A stretch of 64,000 nucleotides of DNA from Rhizobium sp. Root1220 (GTDB lineage Bacteria > Pseudomonadota > Alphaproteobacteria > Rhizobiales > Rhizobiaceae), in the NCBI RefSeq assembly GCF_001426265.1, contig NZ_LMDG01000003.1:62442-126441 (forward strand), read 5' to 3'. Shown here piece by piece: positions 27,266-35,616 of the stretch. How positions within the stretch are numbered: the first letter of the stretch is position 1; the number at the start of each line of letters is the position of its first letter. The translations under genes and the position numbers were made by a program. The notes under the pieces were generated by a model. It saw only the letters and a list, made by a program, of their open reading frames with translations, was not told where the DNA came from and made no database searches.

Positions 27266-28156
27266 CTATTGGGATGCAAGTCGTAAATCGGACCTGCGCG
27301 CGACGACATGCTCGCGCCATACGGTGAAGATGCCAGCCGCGACGACGACCGCCGAGCCGATGATCGTACTCGGGCTAAGTGTTTCACCGTAGATAGTAAC
27401 GCCTATGATCGAGGCGTAGACGAGCTGTAGGTAGGTCAGTGGCTGAACCGCTGCCGCATCAAGCATGTCGTAGGCACGGATCAGGAAATAGTGGCTCGAT
27501 ATGCTGGTGGCGCAGACGAGCCCCATCCATCCCCAGTCCCACCCGGACATCCAGGTCCAGTAGAACGGGCCGACGAGCGTCATGGCAACAGCACCCACGA
27601 CACCGGTGTAGAAAAAGCTCGTCATCGCCGAATCGTCCCTGCTGACGAGGCGCGTTGCGATCACGTAGAAGGCGAAGAGAAAGCAGGAGAAGATTGCCAG
27701 CAGCAGCTTGAGGTCAAAAAAGCCGCCCTCGGGCTTGAGGATCAGAAGGACTCCCGCAAGCCCGGCGCCGATTGCCGTCCATCGCCGCCAACCGACTCGT
27801 TCGCCGAGAAGCGGCATTGAGAGCAGGGCGATGAGGATGGGCGTGGCAGAGAAGATCGCCTGCGAATGGGCGAGACCGATGATCGCGAAGCAACTGATGG
27901 CGACGACGACCTGGGCGGCAAGCAGCACGCCGCGAACGATTTGCAGAAGCGGCCTTTGGGTGCGCGCCGTCGCCCTAAGCCCGCCGCGCATTCTGGATGC
28001 AAGTAGAATTGTGAAGAACGCGAACGCCCAATAGCGGATCATCGTCACGAAAATTGGCGGGTAGTTGGTCGCCAAATGCTTCGAGATACCGTCCTGCAAG
28101 GAAAAGATGGTGATCGCCAGAAGAACGAAAATATAGCCGCGGGTTTTCGATTTCAT
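27266..28156 (-). CDS. DMT superfamily transporter (two EamA domains)
   Basis: A 296-residue inner membrane protein with about ten transmembrane segments arranged as two EamA repeats (FSLQDGISKHLATNYPPIFV in the first, ending around LLILKPEGG; the second ends near IGVTIYGETLSPSTIIGSAV). Members export amino acids or other metabolites; the substrate is unknown. It is 86 bases from the Lrp gene on the same strand, so export of alanine or a related amino acid is a reasonable guess. Confidence 0.92.
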   Translation of the reverse strand: MKSKTRGYIFVLLAITIFSLQDGISKHLATNYPPIFVTMIRYWAFAFFTILLASRMRGGLRATARTQRPLLQIVRGVLLAAQVVVAISCFAIIGLAHSQAIFSATPILIALLSMPLLGERVGWRRWTAIGAGLAGVLLILKPEGGFFDLKLLLAIFSCFLFAFYVIATRLVSRDDSAMTSFFYTGVVGAVAMTLVGPFYWTWMSGWDWGWMGLVCATSISSHYFLIRAYDMLDAAAVQPLTYLQLVYASIIGVTIYGETLSPSTIIGSAVVVAAGIFTVWREHVVARRSDLRLASQ

Positions 28157-28242
28157 AGCTTCGTCTTATCGAAACGGTCTCCGGCATTCCATCGAAACCT
28201 CGCAGCGCAACGCTGAAATTTGCGGCCATTTTTGCTGCACGG

Positions 28243-28704
28243 TTACAGGCCGACATTCGGCCTGTCGATGACTTCCCGCAGGGCGAAGCTCGAATTGATT
28301 TTCACGACGTGTGGGAGGGCTGACAGCCAGTCGCGATGGATACGCTCATAATCTTCGAGATCTCGCGCCGCCACCCGCAGGATGTAATCGTACTCGCCGG
28401 ACATCAGGTAACAGACAAGAACGTTTGGGCATCGTTTCACCGCCGCCTCGAATTCTGAGAGTGTTTTGGCAAACTGGCCTGAGAGTGAAATGTGCACCAC
28501 GGCAACCATCTTGTAGTCCAGCGCCTTGTGCGAGATATGGGCGTGATAACCGCTGATCACGCCGTTCTTTTCGAGGATATCGAGACGCCGGGAGCAGGCC
28601 GAGGCCGAAAGGCCGGCCTTTGCTGCTAGATCTGCGTTGGTCATGCGCGCATTTGTCTGAAGTGCCTTGAGAATCGCATGATCGATGGCGTCGAGTCCTG
28701 ACAT
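28243..28704 (-). CDS. Lrp/AsnC family regulator
   Basis: A 153-residue feast/famine regulator. The helix-turn-helix lies in residues 4-60 (DAIDHAILKALQTNARMTNA, SASACSRRLDILEKNGVI) and the RAM/ACT-like ligand domain follows (VAVVHISL ... LMSGEYDYILRVAA). Divergent from alanine dehydrogenase, which matches the AldR-ald arrangement; so it probably activates ald with alanine as effector. The ATG at 28704 was chosen over an upstream one by the usual length. Confidence 0.92.
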   Translation of the reverse strand: MSGLDAIDHAILKALQTNARMTNADLAAKAGLSASACSRRLDILEKNGVISGYHAHISHKALDYKMVAVVHISLSGQFAKTLSEFEAAVKRCPNVLVCYLMSGEYDYILRVAARDLEDYERIHRDWLSALPHVVKINSSFALREVIDRPNVGL

Positions 28705-28859
28705 TCGAATAACTTTCGATAGTTTTCCAGATTTTGCAATAATCTGCGAAAAACAGTCCGTCGGCAAACGTTCTTTGCAAGGACATTTCGCGGCCTTGGT
28801 GCTTGGATTTCCGTATTCAAACGCTCCGCCAGGCGGACATAAAATTGAGAGGAACGCTT

Positions 28860-29978
28860 ATGCGTGTCGGTTGCCCGAAGGAAATCAAGAACCATGAATA
28901 TCGTGTCGGACTGACACCTGGATCCGTCCGCGAATACGTTGCCCACGGCCACGAGGTCTGGGTCGAAACCAAGGCAGGCGCCGGTATAGGCGCAGATGAC
29001 GCTGCCTATGCCGCTGCTGGCGCGAAGATCGCTGCCTCGGCGAAGGATATCTTCGAGAAGTGCGACATGATCGTGAAGGTCAAGGAGCCGCAGCCTTCGG
29101 AATGGGCGCAGCTTCGTGAGGGTCAGCTTCTTTACACCTATCTCCATCTCGCACCCGATCCAGAGCAGACGAAGGGACTTCTTGCGTCCGGTGTGACCGC
29201 AATCGCTTATGAAACGGTTACCGATGATCGTGGCGGACTGCCGTTGCTGGCACCGATGTCGGAGGTCGCCGGCCGTTTGTCGATTCAGGCGGGCGCAACC
29301 GCACTTCAGAAGGCCAATGGCGGCCTTGGTGTCCTGCTCGGCGGCGTCCCGGGCGTCTTGCCGGCAAAGGTCGCGGTCATCGGCGGCGGGGTCGTCGGCC
29401 TGCACGCCGCAAAGATCGCGGTCGGCCTCGGCGCCGATGTCAGCATCCTCGACAAATCACTGCCTCGCCTGCGCCAGCTCGACGATCTTTTTGGCGGTCG
29501 CGTCCATACACGTTATTCCGGCATCCAGGCGCTCGAAGAGGAAATCTTCGCCGCCGATCTGGTGATCGGCGCCGTGCTGATCCCCGGTGCCGCCGCTCCG
29601 AAATTGGTGACCCGCGAAATGTTGACCGGCATGAAGCAGGGCGCGGTCATCGTCGACGTCGCCATCGATCAGGGCGGCTGCTTCGAAACATCGCACGCAA
29701 CGACCCATTCCGAACCGACTTACGTCGTGGACGGGGTTGTTCACTACTGTGTCGCCAACATGCCGGGGGCTGTACCTGTCACATCCGCGCACGCGCTGAA
29801 CAACGCGACGCTGGTGCATGGCCTTGCCCTTGCTGATCGTGGCCTGCGTGCCATCGCGGAGGACAAACACTTGAGAAACGGCCTGAATATTCACAAGGGC
29901 CGTGTCACCAATAAACCGGTCGCCGAAGCGCTGGGCTACGAACCTTACGCAGCGGAAAGTATTCTGAACGTAGCGTAA
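28860..29978 (+). CDS. ald: Alanine dehydrogenase
   Basis: A 372-residue NAD-dependent enzyme converting L-alanine to pyruvate and ammonia reversibly. [20 protein letters not shown] is the family start and carries the substrate Arg and the Lys region. YLHLA and [11 protein letters not shown] follow. The NAD-binding loop reads [20 protein letters not shown] stands before the ATG. The terminator right after the gene and the divergent Lrp gene make it a single-gene unit. Confidence 0.96.
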   Translation: MRVGCPKEIKNHEYRVGLTPGSVREYVAHGHEVWVETKAGAGIGADDAAYAAAGAKIAASAKDIFEKCDMIVKVKEPQPSEWAQLREGQLLYTYLHLAPDPEQTKGLLASGVTAIAYETVTDDRGGLPLLAPMSEVAGRLSIQAGATALQKANGGLGVLLGGVPGVLPAKVAVIGGGVVGLHAAKIAVGLGADVSILDKSLPRLRQLDDLFGGRVHTRYSGIQALEEEIFAADLVIGAVLIPGAAAPKLVTREMLTGMKQGAVIVDVAIDQGGCFETSHATTHSEPTYVVDGVVHYCVANMPGAVPVTSAHALNNATLVHGLALADRGLRAIAEDKHLRNGLNIHKGRVTNKPVAEALGYEPYAAESILNVA

Positions 29979-30000
29979 GACGCATCACGTTACGTCAGTT

Positions 30001-30038
30001 GGAGCCGGCTTCGCTCTCCGCGGCCGGCTTCTTTTATT
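30001..30038 (+). terminator. Terminator after ald
   Basis: GAGCCGGC pairs with GCCGGCTTC around a 13-base loop and is followed by TTTTATTT. It overlaps the stop codon of the convergent DUF1203 gene. Confidence 0.75.
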
Positions 30039-30504
30039 TGTCGATCCGGCACTGATAGCAGTTGTTGCGCGCCGAGCGAACGTGCACATACGCGACTTCA
30101 GCCCGGTCGAGCAGCGAGGCGGCGTACACAGGGATATCCGCGATCGGCGTCACAGCACCGGTGCCATAGACGATCCGGTCGTTTTCACCATAACCTCGAA
30201 CGATGAAATCGCGGGTCGTCTCAAGGACTGGTGGCATGATTTCTTCAGCGCTATACCGCGCGCAGCGCTGCTTGTGCATGAAGATCGGCCCGGTCTCGGC
30301 GTAGGGCTGCAACTTCGGAAACGGCCGGTAGGCAAAGACCAGCAACTCTTCGCCAGCGTCGATATTTCTCAGACAATGGCGGCACGGATGGCCGGGGCCA
30401 TCGGAAAACAGGGTCTCGGGAAGGTTGTCGTAAGCATCCCTGCCGCCCTGCCAGAGATGTTCGGCGTCGGCGGTGGGCATGGCGGAAAAGTGGATGACTG
30501 ACAT
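30034..30504 (-). CDS. DUF1203 domain protein
   Basis: A 156-residue cytoplasmic protein of the DUF1203 family, function unknown. Features include PCRHCLRNIDAGEELLVFAY near residue 45, an FMHKQRC stretch and a late RNNCYQC, giving several Cys/His pairs that could bind metal. AGGGAG lies seven bases before the ATG at 30504. It is 71 bases downstream of the acetyltransferase gene and probably the last gene of that operon. Confidence 0.85.
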   Translation of the reverse strand: MSVIHFSAMPTADAEHLWQGGRDAYDNLPETLFSDGPGHPCRHCLRNIDAGEELLVFAYRPFPKLQPYAETGPIFMHKQRCARYSAEEIMPPVLETTRDFIVRGYGENDRIVYGTGAVTPIADIPVYAASLLDRAEVAYVHVRSARNNCYQCRIDK

Positions 30505-30575
30505 GGCAAATCTCCCTTTGAGGTTTGCCATGAAATGACTCCCGAGAGGGTCCGAAACCACCCGTTTCTTGCCAT

Positions 30576-31136
30576 TCAGCTCTTTTTCGCGATGTCCAGC
30601 AGTTCCTTGTCGCTGAGCGGCCGGACGATGCCGGAACCGGTCGAGACCGGGGAGAAGCCGAACATCTGGTAGAGCTGCAGCGCCCGTGGATGATCGAGAT
30701 CGTTTGTCGTCGCAACGACCCGGCTGGGGTTCAGCGTCCAGATGGCATAGAGCGCCTGCAACAGGAACCACTTTCCGATGCCAAGACCGAGCGCATGCTC
30801 GATCAGTCCGAAATGGTTGAGTTCGATCGTGTCCTCATCCTGAACGAAATACTCGTAGAAGCCGGCGGGAGCACCGTTGACGTAGAGCACGCTGATGTTG
30901 TTGCGCTTGTCGTGCAGCACTGCAGCCAGTTGCTCGTCGCTCATTCGAAGCCTGTCGACCCATTGCCAGCGGGCGCCAACCTGGCGGTAGAGGTGTCGAT
31001 AGAACGGCAACGGAATGCCGGGAGCGCGCATGATTGCAGTCTGTATGTTTACGGGTACGGGCAGGCTGGTTTTCGGCGGCGCCGTCATTTCGAGACGCGT
31101 GATATGTGCCTTCAGCGACGCGGGAGCCTTTGCCAT
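30576..31136 (-). CDS. GNAT family N-acetyltransferase
   Basis: A 186-residue acetyl-CoA dependent acetyltransferase. The acetyl-CoA site shows as LGLGIGKWFLLQAL near residue 120 and the C-terminal part (HPRALQLYQMFGFSPV) is characteristic. Substrate unknown. It begins five bases after the sulfurtransferase stop, so it is in the same operon. Confidence 0.9.
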   Translation of the reverse strand: MAKAPASLKAHITRLEMTAPPKTSLPVPVNIQTAIMRAPGIPLPFYRHLYRQVGARWQWVDRLRMSDEQLAAVLHDKRNNISVLYVNGAPAGFYEYFVQDEDTIELNHFGLIEHALGLGIGKWFLLQALYAIWTLNPSRVVATTNDLDHPRALQLYQMFGFSPVSTGSGIVRPLSDKELLDIAKKS

Positions 31137-31141
31137 GGTGA

Positions 31142-32011
31142 TCAGGCTTTGCCCGGCTCAGGCGGGCCGGTCACGACAGGCGTGTCCTCGCGGCTACCCC
31201 ATTCACTCCATGAACCGTCGTATAACTTGTTGTCTGTGTGGCCCAGTGACTCTAGCGCGAGCGTAATGATTGCGGCTGTAATCCCGGAACCGCAAGATGT
31301 GACGACAGGTTTGGAAAGGTCTATGCCAGCATCCTCGATCGTTTGCTTGAGTTGCGGCAGCGTCTTGAAGCGGCCACCATTTGCGAAGACGCCGGATGGC
31401 AGGCTGCGGGCACCGGGCATGTGGCCCGATCGCATTCCCGCGCGCGGCTCCGGCTCCACAGCGGCGAAGCGCCCGGCGCTTCTTGCATCGGCAATCTGAA
31501 GAGCCCGGCTGTCAACGATTTCCCGCATGGTGTCGAGGTTGACGACACGCTCGGCGTCATAGCTCGGCGTAAACGTCTTGGGCTCGTAGCGGGGTGTGCT
31601 TGTTTCGAGGGCGCGGCCTTCCGCCGTCCATCCGTCGAGCCCGCCGTCTAGCACGAACACATTCCTGGCGCCCATGACGCGGAACAGCCACCACACGCGG
31701 GGCGAGGCAAACATTCCGATACCGTCGTAAACGACGATGCGGTCGTTTTCTCCGATGCCAAGCTTGCCAACTTCAGCGGCGAACTGGTCCGGTGATGGAA
31801 TGGTGTGCGGCAGCGCAACCGAGTGGTCGGCGATCTTGTCCTGGTCGAAACGGATGGCGCCCGGAATATGACCTCCCGCGTATTCGGCATCGGCGTCGCG
31901 CTTTTGGGCAGGCAGGTAGAAAGACGCGTCCAGCACGCGCAGATCCGGCTTCCCGAGTTCAGCCTGCAGCCAATCGGCGGAAACGACGAACCGGCTCTTC
32001 TCTTCGCTCAT
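31142..32011 (-). CDS. sseA: 3-mercaptopyruvate sulfurtransferase
   Basis: A 289-residue tandem rhodanese enzyme that moves sulfur from mercaptopyruvate to thiol acceptors. The active-site loop is CGSGITA near residue 237, matching the mercaptopyruvate form (CG[S/T]G[V/I]T) rather than thiosulfate rhodanese. The N-terminal rhodanese domain (RVLDASFYLP onward) lacks the Cys, as is usual. It lies in a cysteine-related operon, 17 bases after alaX and 5 bases before the acetyltransferase. Confidence 0.93.
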   Translation of the reverse strand: MSEEKSRFVVSADWLQAELGKPDLRVLDASFYLPAQKRDADAEYAGGHIPGAIRFDQDKIADHSVALPHTIPSPDQFAAEVGKLGIGENDRIVVYDGIGMFASPRVWWLFRVMGARNVFVLDGGLDGWTAEGRALETSTPRYEPKTFTPSYDAERVVNLDTMREIVDSRALQIADARSAGRFAAVEPEPRAGMRSGHMPGARSLPSGVFANGGRFKTLPQLKQTIEDAGIDLSKPVVTSCGSGITAAIITLALESLGHTDNKLYDGSWSEWGSREDTPVVTGPPEPGKA

Positions 32012-32028
32012 TTTGCTCTCCTGCACTG

Positions 32029-32766
32029 TTAGGCTTCGTCGCCCGGGGCGCCGAAGCGAATGCGGAAACGCCGATTCTCCTTGCCCTTCTTCTCGATCTT
32101 GGCGATGTGAATCTGGCCGACTTCCTGCGTTTCGGAGACATGTGTGCCGCCACAGGGCTGGCTGTCAATTGCAGAATTGTCGCCGATGCAGACGAGGCTG
32201 ACGCGGCCAAGGCCCATGGGAGGGCGGACGTTCTTGGATTTGACGATGCCGGGATTGGCCGAAAGCTCCTCGTCCGTGATCCACTGCAGATAGACAGGGT
32301 GGTTTTCGGCGACAAGCGTCATCAGCTTTGCCGTCACTTCGTCCTTGTCGATGGTATCGGCCATGTCGAAGTCGACACGGCTTTCATCCTCGCCAACAGC
32401 GGCGCCAGTGATCGGATAGGGGCAGACAACAGAGAGCAAATGGCAAGCGGTGTGCATGCGCATCAGCTTGTAGCGACGAGGCCAGTCGATGTGGAGTATA
32501 AGCTTTTCGCCGACGGTTGGTTGTGCTTCGCCTTCGAGCGGCACATGGATGATGATCTCCTTGCTCGCACCGTGTTTCGTCTGTCCGAGCCCGATCTTGC
32601 TGCCGTCGGCACGTTCGAGAAAGCCGGTGTCTCCAGGCTGGCCGCCGGACATTGCGTAAAAGCACGTCTGGTCCAGCTCGATACCCCCGTCATCGTGAAT
32701 TGCGGTTACCACCGCTTCGCATGTCGAAAGATAGAAATCGTCACGATAGAGGGCATTGACGGGCAT
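32029..32766 (-). CDS. alaX: Alanyl-tRNA editing protein AlaX
   Basis: A 245-residue stand-alone editing domain that removes serine or glycine from mischarged tRNA-Ala. The zinc ligands appear as HTACH (HxxxH) near residue 104 and CGGTH near residue 204. GGQPGDTGFL near residue 41 is the glycine-rich motif of the medium form. It starts six bases after the cysteine synthase stop, so they are cotranscribed. Confidence 0.95.
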   Translation of the reverse strand: MPVNALYRDDFYLSTCEAVVTAIHDDGGIELDQTCFYAMSGGQPGDTGFLERADGSKIGLGQTKHGASKEIIIHVPLEGEAQPTVGEKLILHIDWPRRYKLMRMHTACHLLSVVCPYPITGAAVGEDESRVDFDMADTIDKDEVTAKLMTLVAENHPVYLQWITDEELSANPGIVKSKNVRPPMGLGRVSLVCIGDNSAIDSQPCGGTHVSETQEVGQIHIAKIEKKGKENRRFRIRFGAPGDEA

Positions 32767-32772
32767 TGGGTC

Positions 32773-33813
32773 TCACGCTGCTGGTTCGTAGGGAATCTTG
32801 ATATCCGCAGACGACGTCAGCCATTCGGGAACGGGCAGGCCCTTCGACGTCAGGAAATCGGGATTGAAAAGCTTCGACTGGTAGCGGTTGCCGTAGTCGC
32901 ATAGGATCGTCACGATGGTGTGGCCAGGGCCAAGATCCCTGGCGAGGCGAACGGCACCTGCGATGTTGATCGCGGTCGATCCGCCCAGGCAAAGCCCTTC
33001 ATGTTCGACGAGATCGAAGACGTAGGGCAAGGCCTCGGTGTCGGAAATGCTGTAGGCGAAATCGGGCGTAAAGCCTTCGAGGTTGGCGGTGATGCGGCCC
33101 TGGCCGATGCCCTCGGTGATCGAGGAGCCGGCGGACTTGAGCTCGCCGTTCGTGTAGAACTCGTAAAGAGCGGCGCCATCAGGGTCCGCAACACCGATCT
33201 TGACGTCCGTGTTGAAGGCCTTGAGGCCTGCCGAGACACCCGCCAGTGTTCCCCCAGAGCCGACGGCGCAAATAAAGCCATCGACCTTGCCGTCTGTATC
33301 CTCCCAGATCTCCTTGGCGGTCGTTTCGATATGGGCCTGTCGGTTGGCGATGTTGTCGAACTGGTTGGCCCAGATCGCGCCGTTCGGATCAGTCTTCGCC
33401 AGTTGTTCGGCCAGACGTCCCGACACCTTTACGTAGTTGTTCGGGTTCCTGTAGGGAACAGCCGGAACTTCCACGAGCTCCGCGCCAAGCAGCTTCAGCG
33501 CGTCTTTCTTTTCCTGGCTCTGGGTTTCGGGAATGACGATGACCGTCCGGTAACCGAGCGCCTTAGCGACCAGCGTAAGCCCGATGCCGGTGTTTCCAGC
33601 CGTCCCCTCGACGATGACGCCACCCGGCTTCAGCAGTCCCTTCCTCTCGGCATCGCGAATGATGTAGAGCGCCGCGCGGTCCTTGACCGACTGGCCCGGA
33701 TTGAGGAATTCCGCCTTGCCGAGAATGGTGCAGCCCGTTGCATCCGACGCACCCTTGAGCCTGATCAGGGGTGTGTTGCCGATTGCCTCGAGAACGGAGG
33801 GATAAACGATCAT
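32773..33813 (-). CDS. cysK: Cysteine synthase (CysK-type, first of two in the window)
   Basis: A 346-residue PLP enzyme joining O-acetylserine and sulfide. The PLP lysine is in NPGQSVKDRA, the substrate loop is EGTAGNTGIG and the phosphate cup is VGSGGTLAG. EGTAGNTG replaces the more common EATSGNTG, as in a rhizobial subfamily. AGAGG lies before the ATG at 33813. It is the first gene of a five-gene leftward operon (cysK-alaX-sseA-GNAT-DUF1203). Confidence 0.92.
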   Translation of the reverse strand: MIVYPSVLEAIGNTPLIRLKGASDATGCTILGKAEFLNPGQSVKDRAALYIIRDAERKGLLKPGGVIVEGTAGNTGIGLTLVAKALGYRTVIVIPETQSQEKKDALKLLGAELVEVPAVPYRNPNNYVKVSGRLAEQLAKTDPNGAIWANQFDNIANRQAHIETTAKEIWEDTDGKVDGFICAVGSGGTLAGVSAGLKAFNTDVKIGVADPDGAALYEFYTNGELKSAGSSITEGIGQGRITANLEGFTPDFAYSISDTEALPYVFDLVEHEGLCLGGSTAINIAGAVRLARDLGPGHTIVTILCDYGNRYQSKLFNPDFLTSKGLPVPEWLTSSADIKIPYEPAA

Positions 33814-33963
33814 GGAATCTGCCTCTTTCAAACTCTTAGTTTAAGAACGGTCTTTTCCCTTCACAAGGCTGGGTTGGCAAGAAATGCCATTCCACACCTT
33901 TGACTGCAGCGATAAAATTAGACTTCGATCTTCCGACCCTCCACATGTTGCAGCCAGCGGGGG

Positions 33964-33989
33964 TGATCCGATGATTGACTTTCATCGTA
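33964..33989 (+). promoter_or_regulatory. ECF11-type sigma promoter candidate for the chrR-like gene
   Basis: TGATCC at 33964-33969, a 16-base spacer, then CGTA at 33986-33989. The same motif and spacing precede the photolyase operon. Transcription would begin near 33996, which favours the coding start at 34038. Confidence 0.65.
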
Positions 33990-34037
33990 TGGATGACGAC
34001 AAAGCAATCACTGAAAGTGGAAACGACCGAAACCGTC

Positions 34038-34685
34038 ATGGTTCACGAGCATATCGACACGGTCGATGCATTGATGGCGCATTATGTTGCCGGGTCTCTT
34101 CCCGAGCCGGCAAGGGTGCTGGTGGAATCGCACCTCGAGATGAAAGCCGACCATCGAGGTCTTGTGACGGATCTGGAGTTGCTGGCCGGCGAAGCGCTCG
34201 AGCAGATGTCTGCGGCACCGATCAGCGATCGGGATGCACGCCTCGCGGCGATTTTCGCGTCCTCACGGCCTCTTGAAAGCAGCGCCCAGCTCAATAATCA
34301 AACCGACAAGGGCGTCTTCCCGCGTGCGATTCGCAATCTCGTCGGGTTCGACGTTGATACAGTGCCGTGGAAGACCAAACTTCCCGGCTTCAGGGAGTAT
34401 TGCACTGACATTGACGGCTGCGAGGTCAGCCTGATGTGGATCAAGCCCGGTCGTGCACTACCCGCCCATACCCATAAGGGAATGGAACTCACTTTGATCC
34501 TGGACGGAGCGTTCAACGATGCGCGGGGCCGCTTTGGTCCCGGGGATATCTCTGTCGCCGACGAGAGCGTCGACCACCGACCGGTTGCAGAAAAGGATCG
34601 CCCCTGCATCGCTTTTTCGGTTCTCGACGCACCGATCAAGCTGACCGGATCCTTCCGCCAGATTATCGGCGATCTGATCGGCTGA
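34038..34685 (+). CDS. Orphan ChrR-like cupin protein lacking the zinc cysteines
   Basis: A 215-residue relative of ChrR, the zinc-dependent anti-sigma factor that releases RpoE on singlet oxygen. The N-terminal anti-sigma segment is recognisable (DALMAHYVAGSLPEPARVLV). The usual H-x3-C-x2-C after it reads HLEMKADH, so both cysteines are gone; the second is a His. The C-terminal cupin keeps its metal ligands (HTHKGME, later DHRP) and a Cys in PCIAFSV. No sigma factor gene is adjacent, although ChrR normally follows rpoE. It may sense but not bind a sigma factor, or it may bind one encoded elsewhere. In-frame Met codons at 33975 and 33993 lie inside or before the promoter. Confidence 0.8.
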   Translation: MVHEHIDTVDALMAHYVAGSLPEPARVLVESHLEMKADHRGLVTDLELLAGEALEQMSAAPISDRDARLAAIFASSRPLESSAQLNNQTDKGVFPRAIRNLVGFDVDTVPWKTKLPGFREYCTDIDGCEVSLMWIKPGRALPAHTHKGMELTLILDGAFNDARGRFGPGDISVADESVDHRPVAEKDRPCIAFSVLDAPIKLTGSFRQIIGDLIG

Positions 34686-34785
34686 AAGCAGCCACAATGA
34701 CATGATAGTGGCATGAATTCGGGAGGGGCGAGGAACTCCCGGATCTGTTTTGGTGTTCAGAAGACAGCCCCGGAGGAAGCGTGCC

Positions 34786-35616
34786 ATGCAAGACTTTGTC
34801 GCTCGTCCCGAACACGGAATCGTGTGGATATCAGGTGCGAGTTCCGGGATTGGACGGGCGTTGGCGCTGAAGCTTGCTGGCGAAGGATATAAAGTCGCTG
34901 TCACGGCGCGTGATCATGAAAAACTTGCAGAATTGCAGACTGAGGCCGCCGATCTTCCAGGCAGCATTGTCGTGTTGGACGGTGATGTCACGAGCGCCGA
35001 GGACATGGAGCATGTGCTCGCGTCCATCGAATATGAGCACGGTGCGATGGCCTTGGCGATATTCAATGCCGGGGTCTATTTGCCCGTTCATGCCGAAGCA
35101 TTGAGCCGCGAAGTTTTCGAACGCAGTTTTGCCGTCAACCTTCAGGGCGTTGTGAATTGCCTCATTCCGGCCGTTCGCCACATGAAGGCAAAGGGACAGG
35201 GGCAAATCGCGATCGTCTCTTCGGTCAGCGGTTACGGGGGGCTGCCGACGGGCGCCGCCTATGGAGCGACGAAGGCGGCGCTCATCAACATGGCCGAAAG
35301 CCTCAAGTTCGACCTCGACAAGATCGGCATCCGTATCCAACTGATCAATCCCGGCTTCGTCGATACGCCGGCTACTAGAAAAAACGAATTCCCCATGCCG
35401 TCGCTGGTATCGGTCGACGAGGCGGCAGCGCATATTTCTGCCGGTCTCAAGTCGCAACGCTTCGAGATTACTTTTCCGAAGCGCTTCACCTTTCTGCTTA
35501 AACTTCTGAATCTGATGCCGTACAGCCTGTATTTCTGGCTGGTGAACCGATCGACGGGCTGGCAAGAGCGGTCGCCGCGAAAGCATCAGCCAGGAACGCC
35601 GCATCCTGCGGAGTAA
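34786..35616 (+). CDS. SDR family oxidoreductase of the ChrR-type locus
   Basis: A 276-residue short-chain dehydrogenase: ISGASSGIGRALA, IFNAGVY, catalytic Ser in IVSSVSGYGG and AYGATKAAL as the YxxxK box. Its C-terminus has a hydrophobic stretch (LLKLLNLMPYSLYFWLV) that may anchor it to the membrane. SDR genes of this sort accompany ChrR-regulated loci. GGAGGAAG precedes the ATG. It lies 100 bases after the chrR-like gene and is probably cotranscribed; its stop abuts that of the convergent transporter gene. Confidence 0.9.
   Translation: MQDFVARPEHGIVWISGASSGIGRALALKLAGEGYKVAVTARDHEKLAELQTEAADLPGSIVVLDGDVTSAEDMEHVLASIEYEHGAMALAIFNAGVYLPVHAEALSREVFERSFAVNLQGVVNCLIPAVRHMKAKGQGQIAIVSSVSGYGGLPTGAAYGATKAALINMAESLKFDLDKIGIRIQLINPGFVDTPATRKNEFPMPSLVSVDEAAAHISAGLKSQRFEITFPKRFTFLLKLLNLMPYSLYFWLVNRSTGWQERSPRKHQPGTPHPAE

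Noticed and set aside
31792..32904. 370-codon plus-strand frame over sseA and alaX
   Set aside because: Spans two clear minus-strand genes and their spacer; codon-bias shadow.
32920..33903. 327-codon plus-strand frame over cysK
   Set aside because: Antisense to cysteine synthase, and no homology signal seen.
33884..34276. Sigma factor gene before the chrR-like gene
   Set aside because: The only open frame there has no sigma-2 or sigma-4 features and overlaps the chrR-like gene in another frame.
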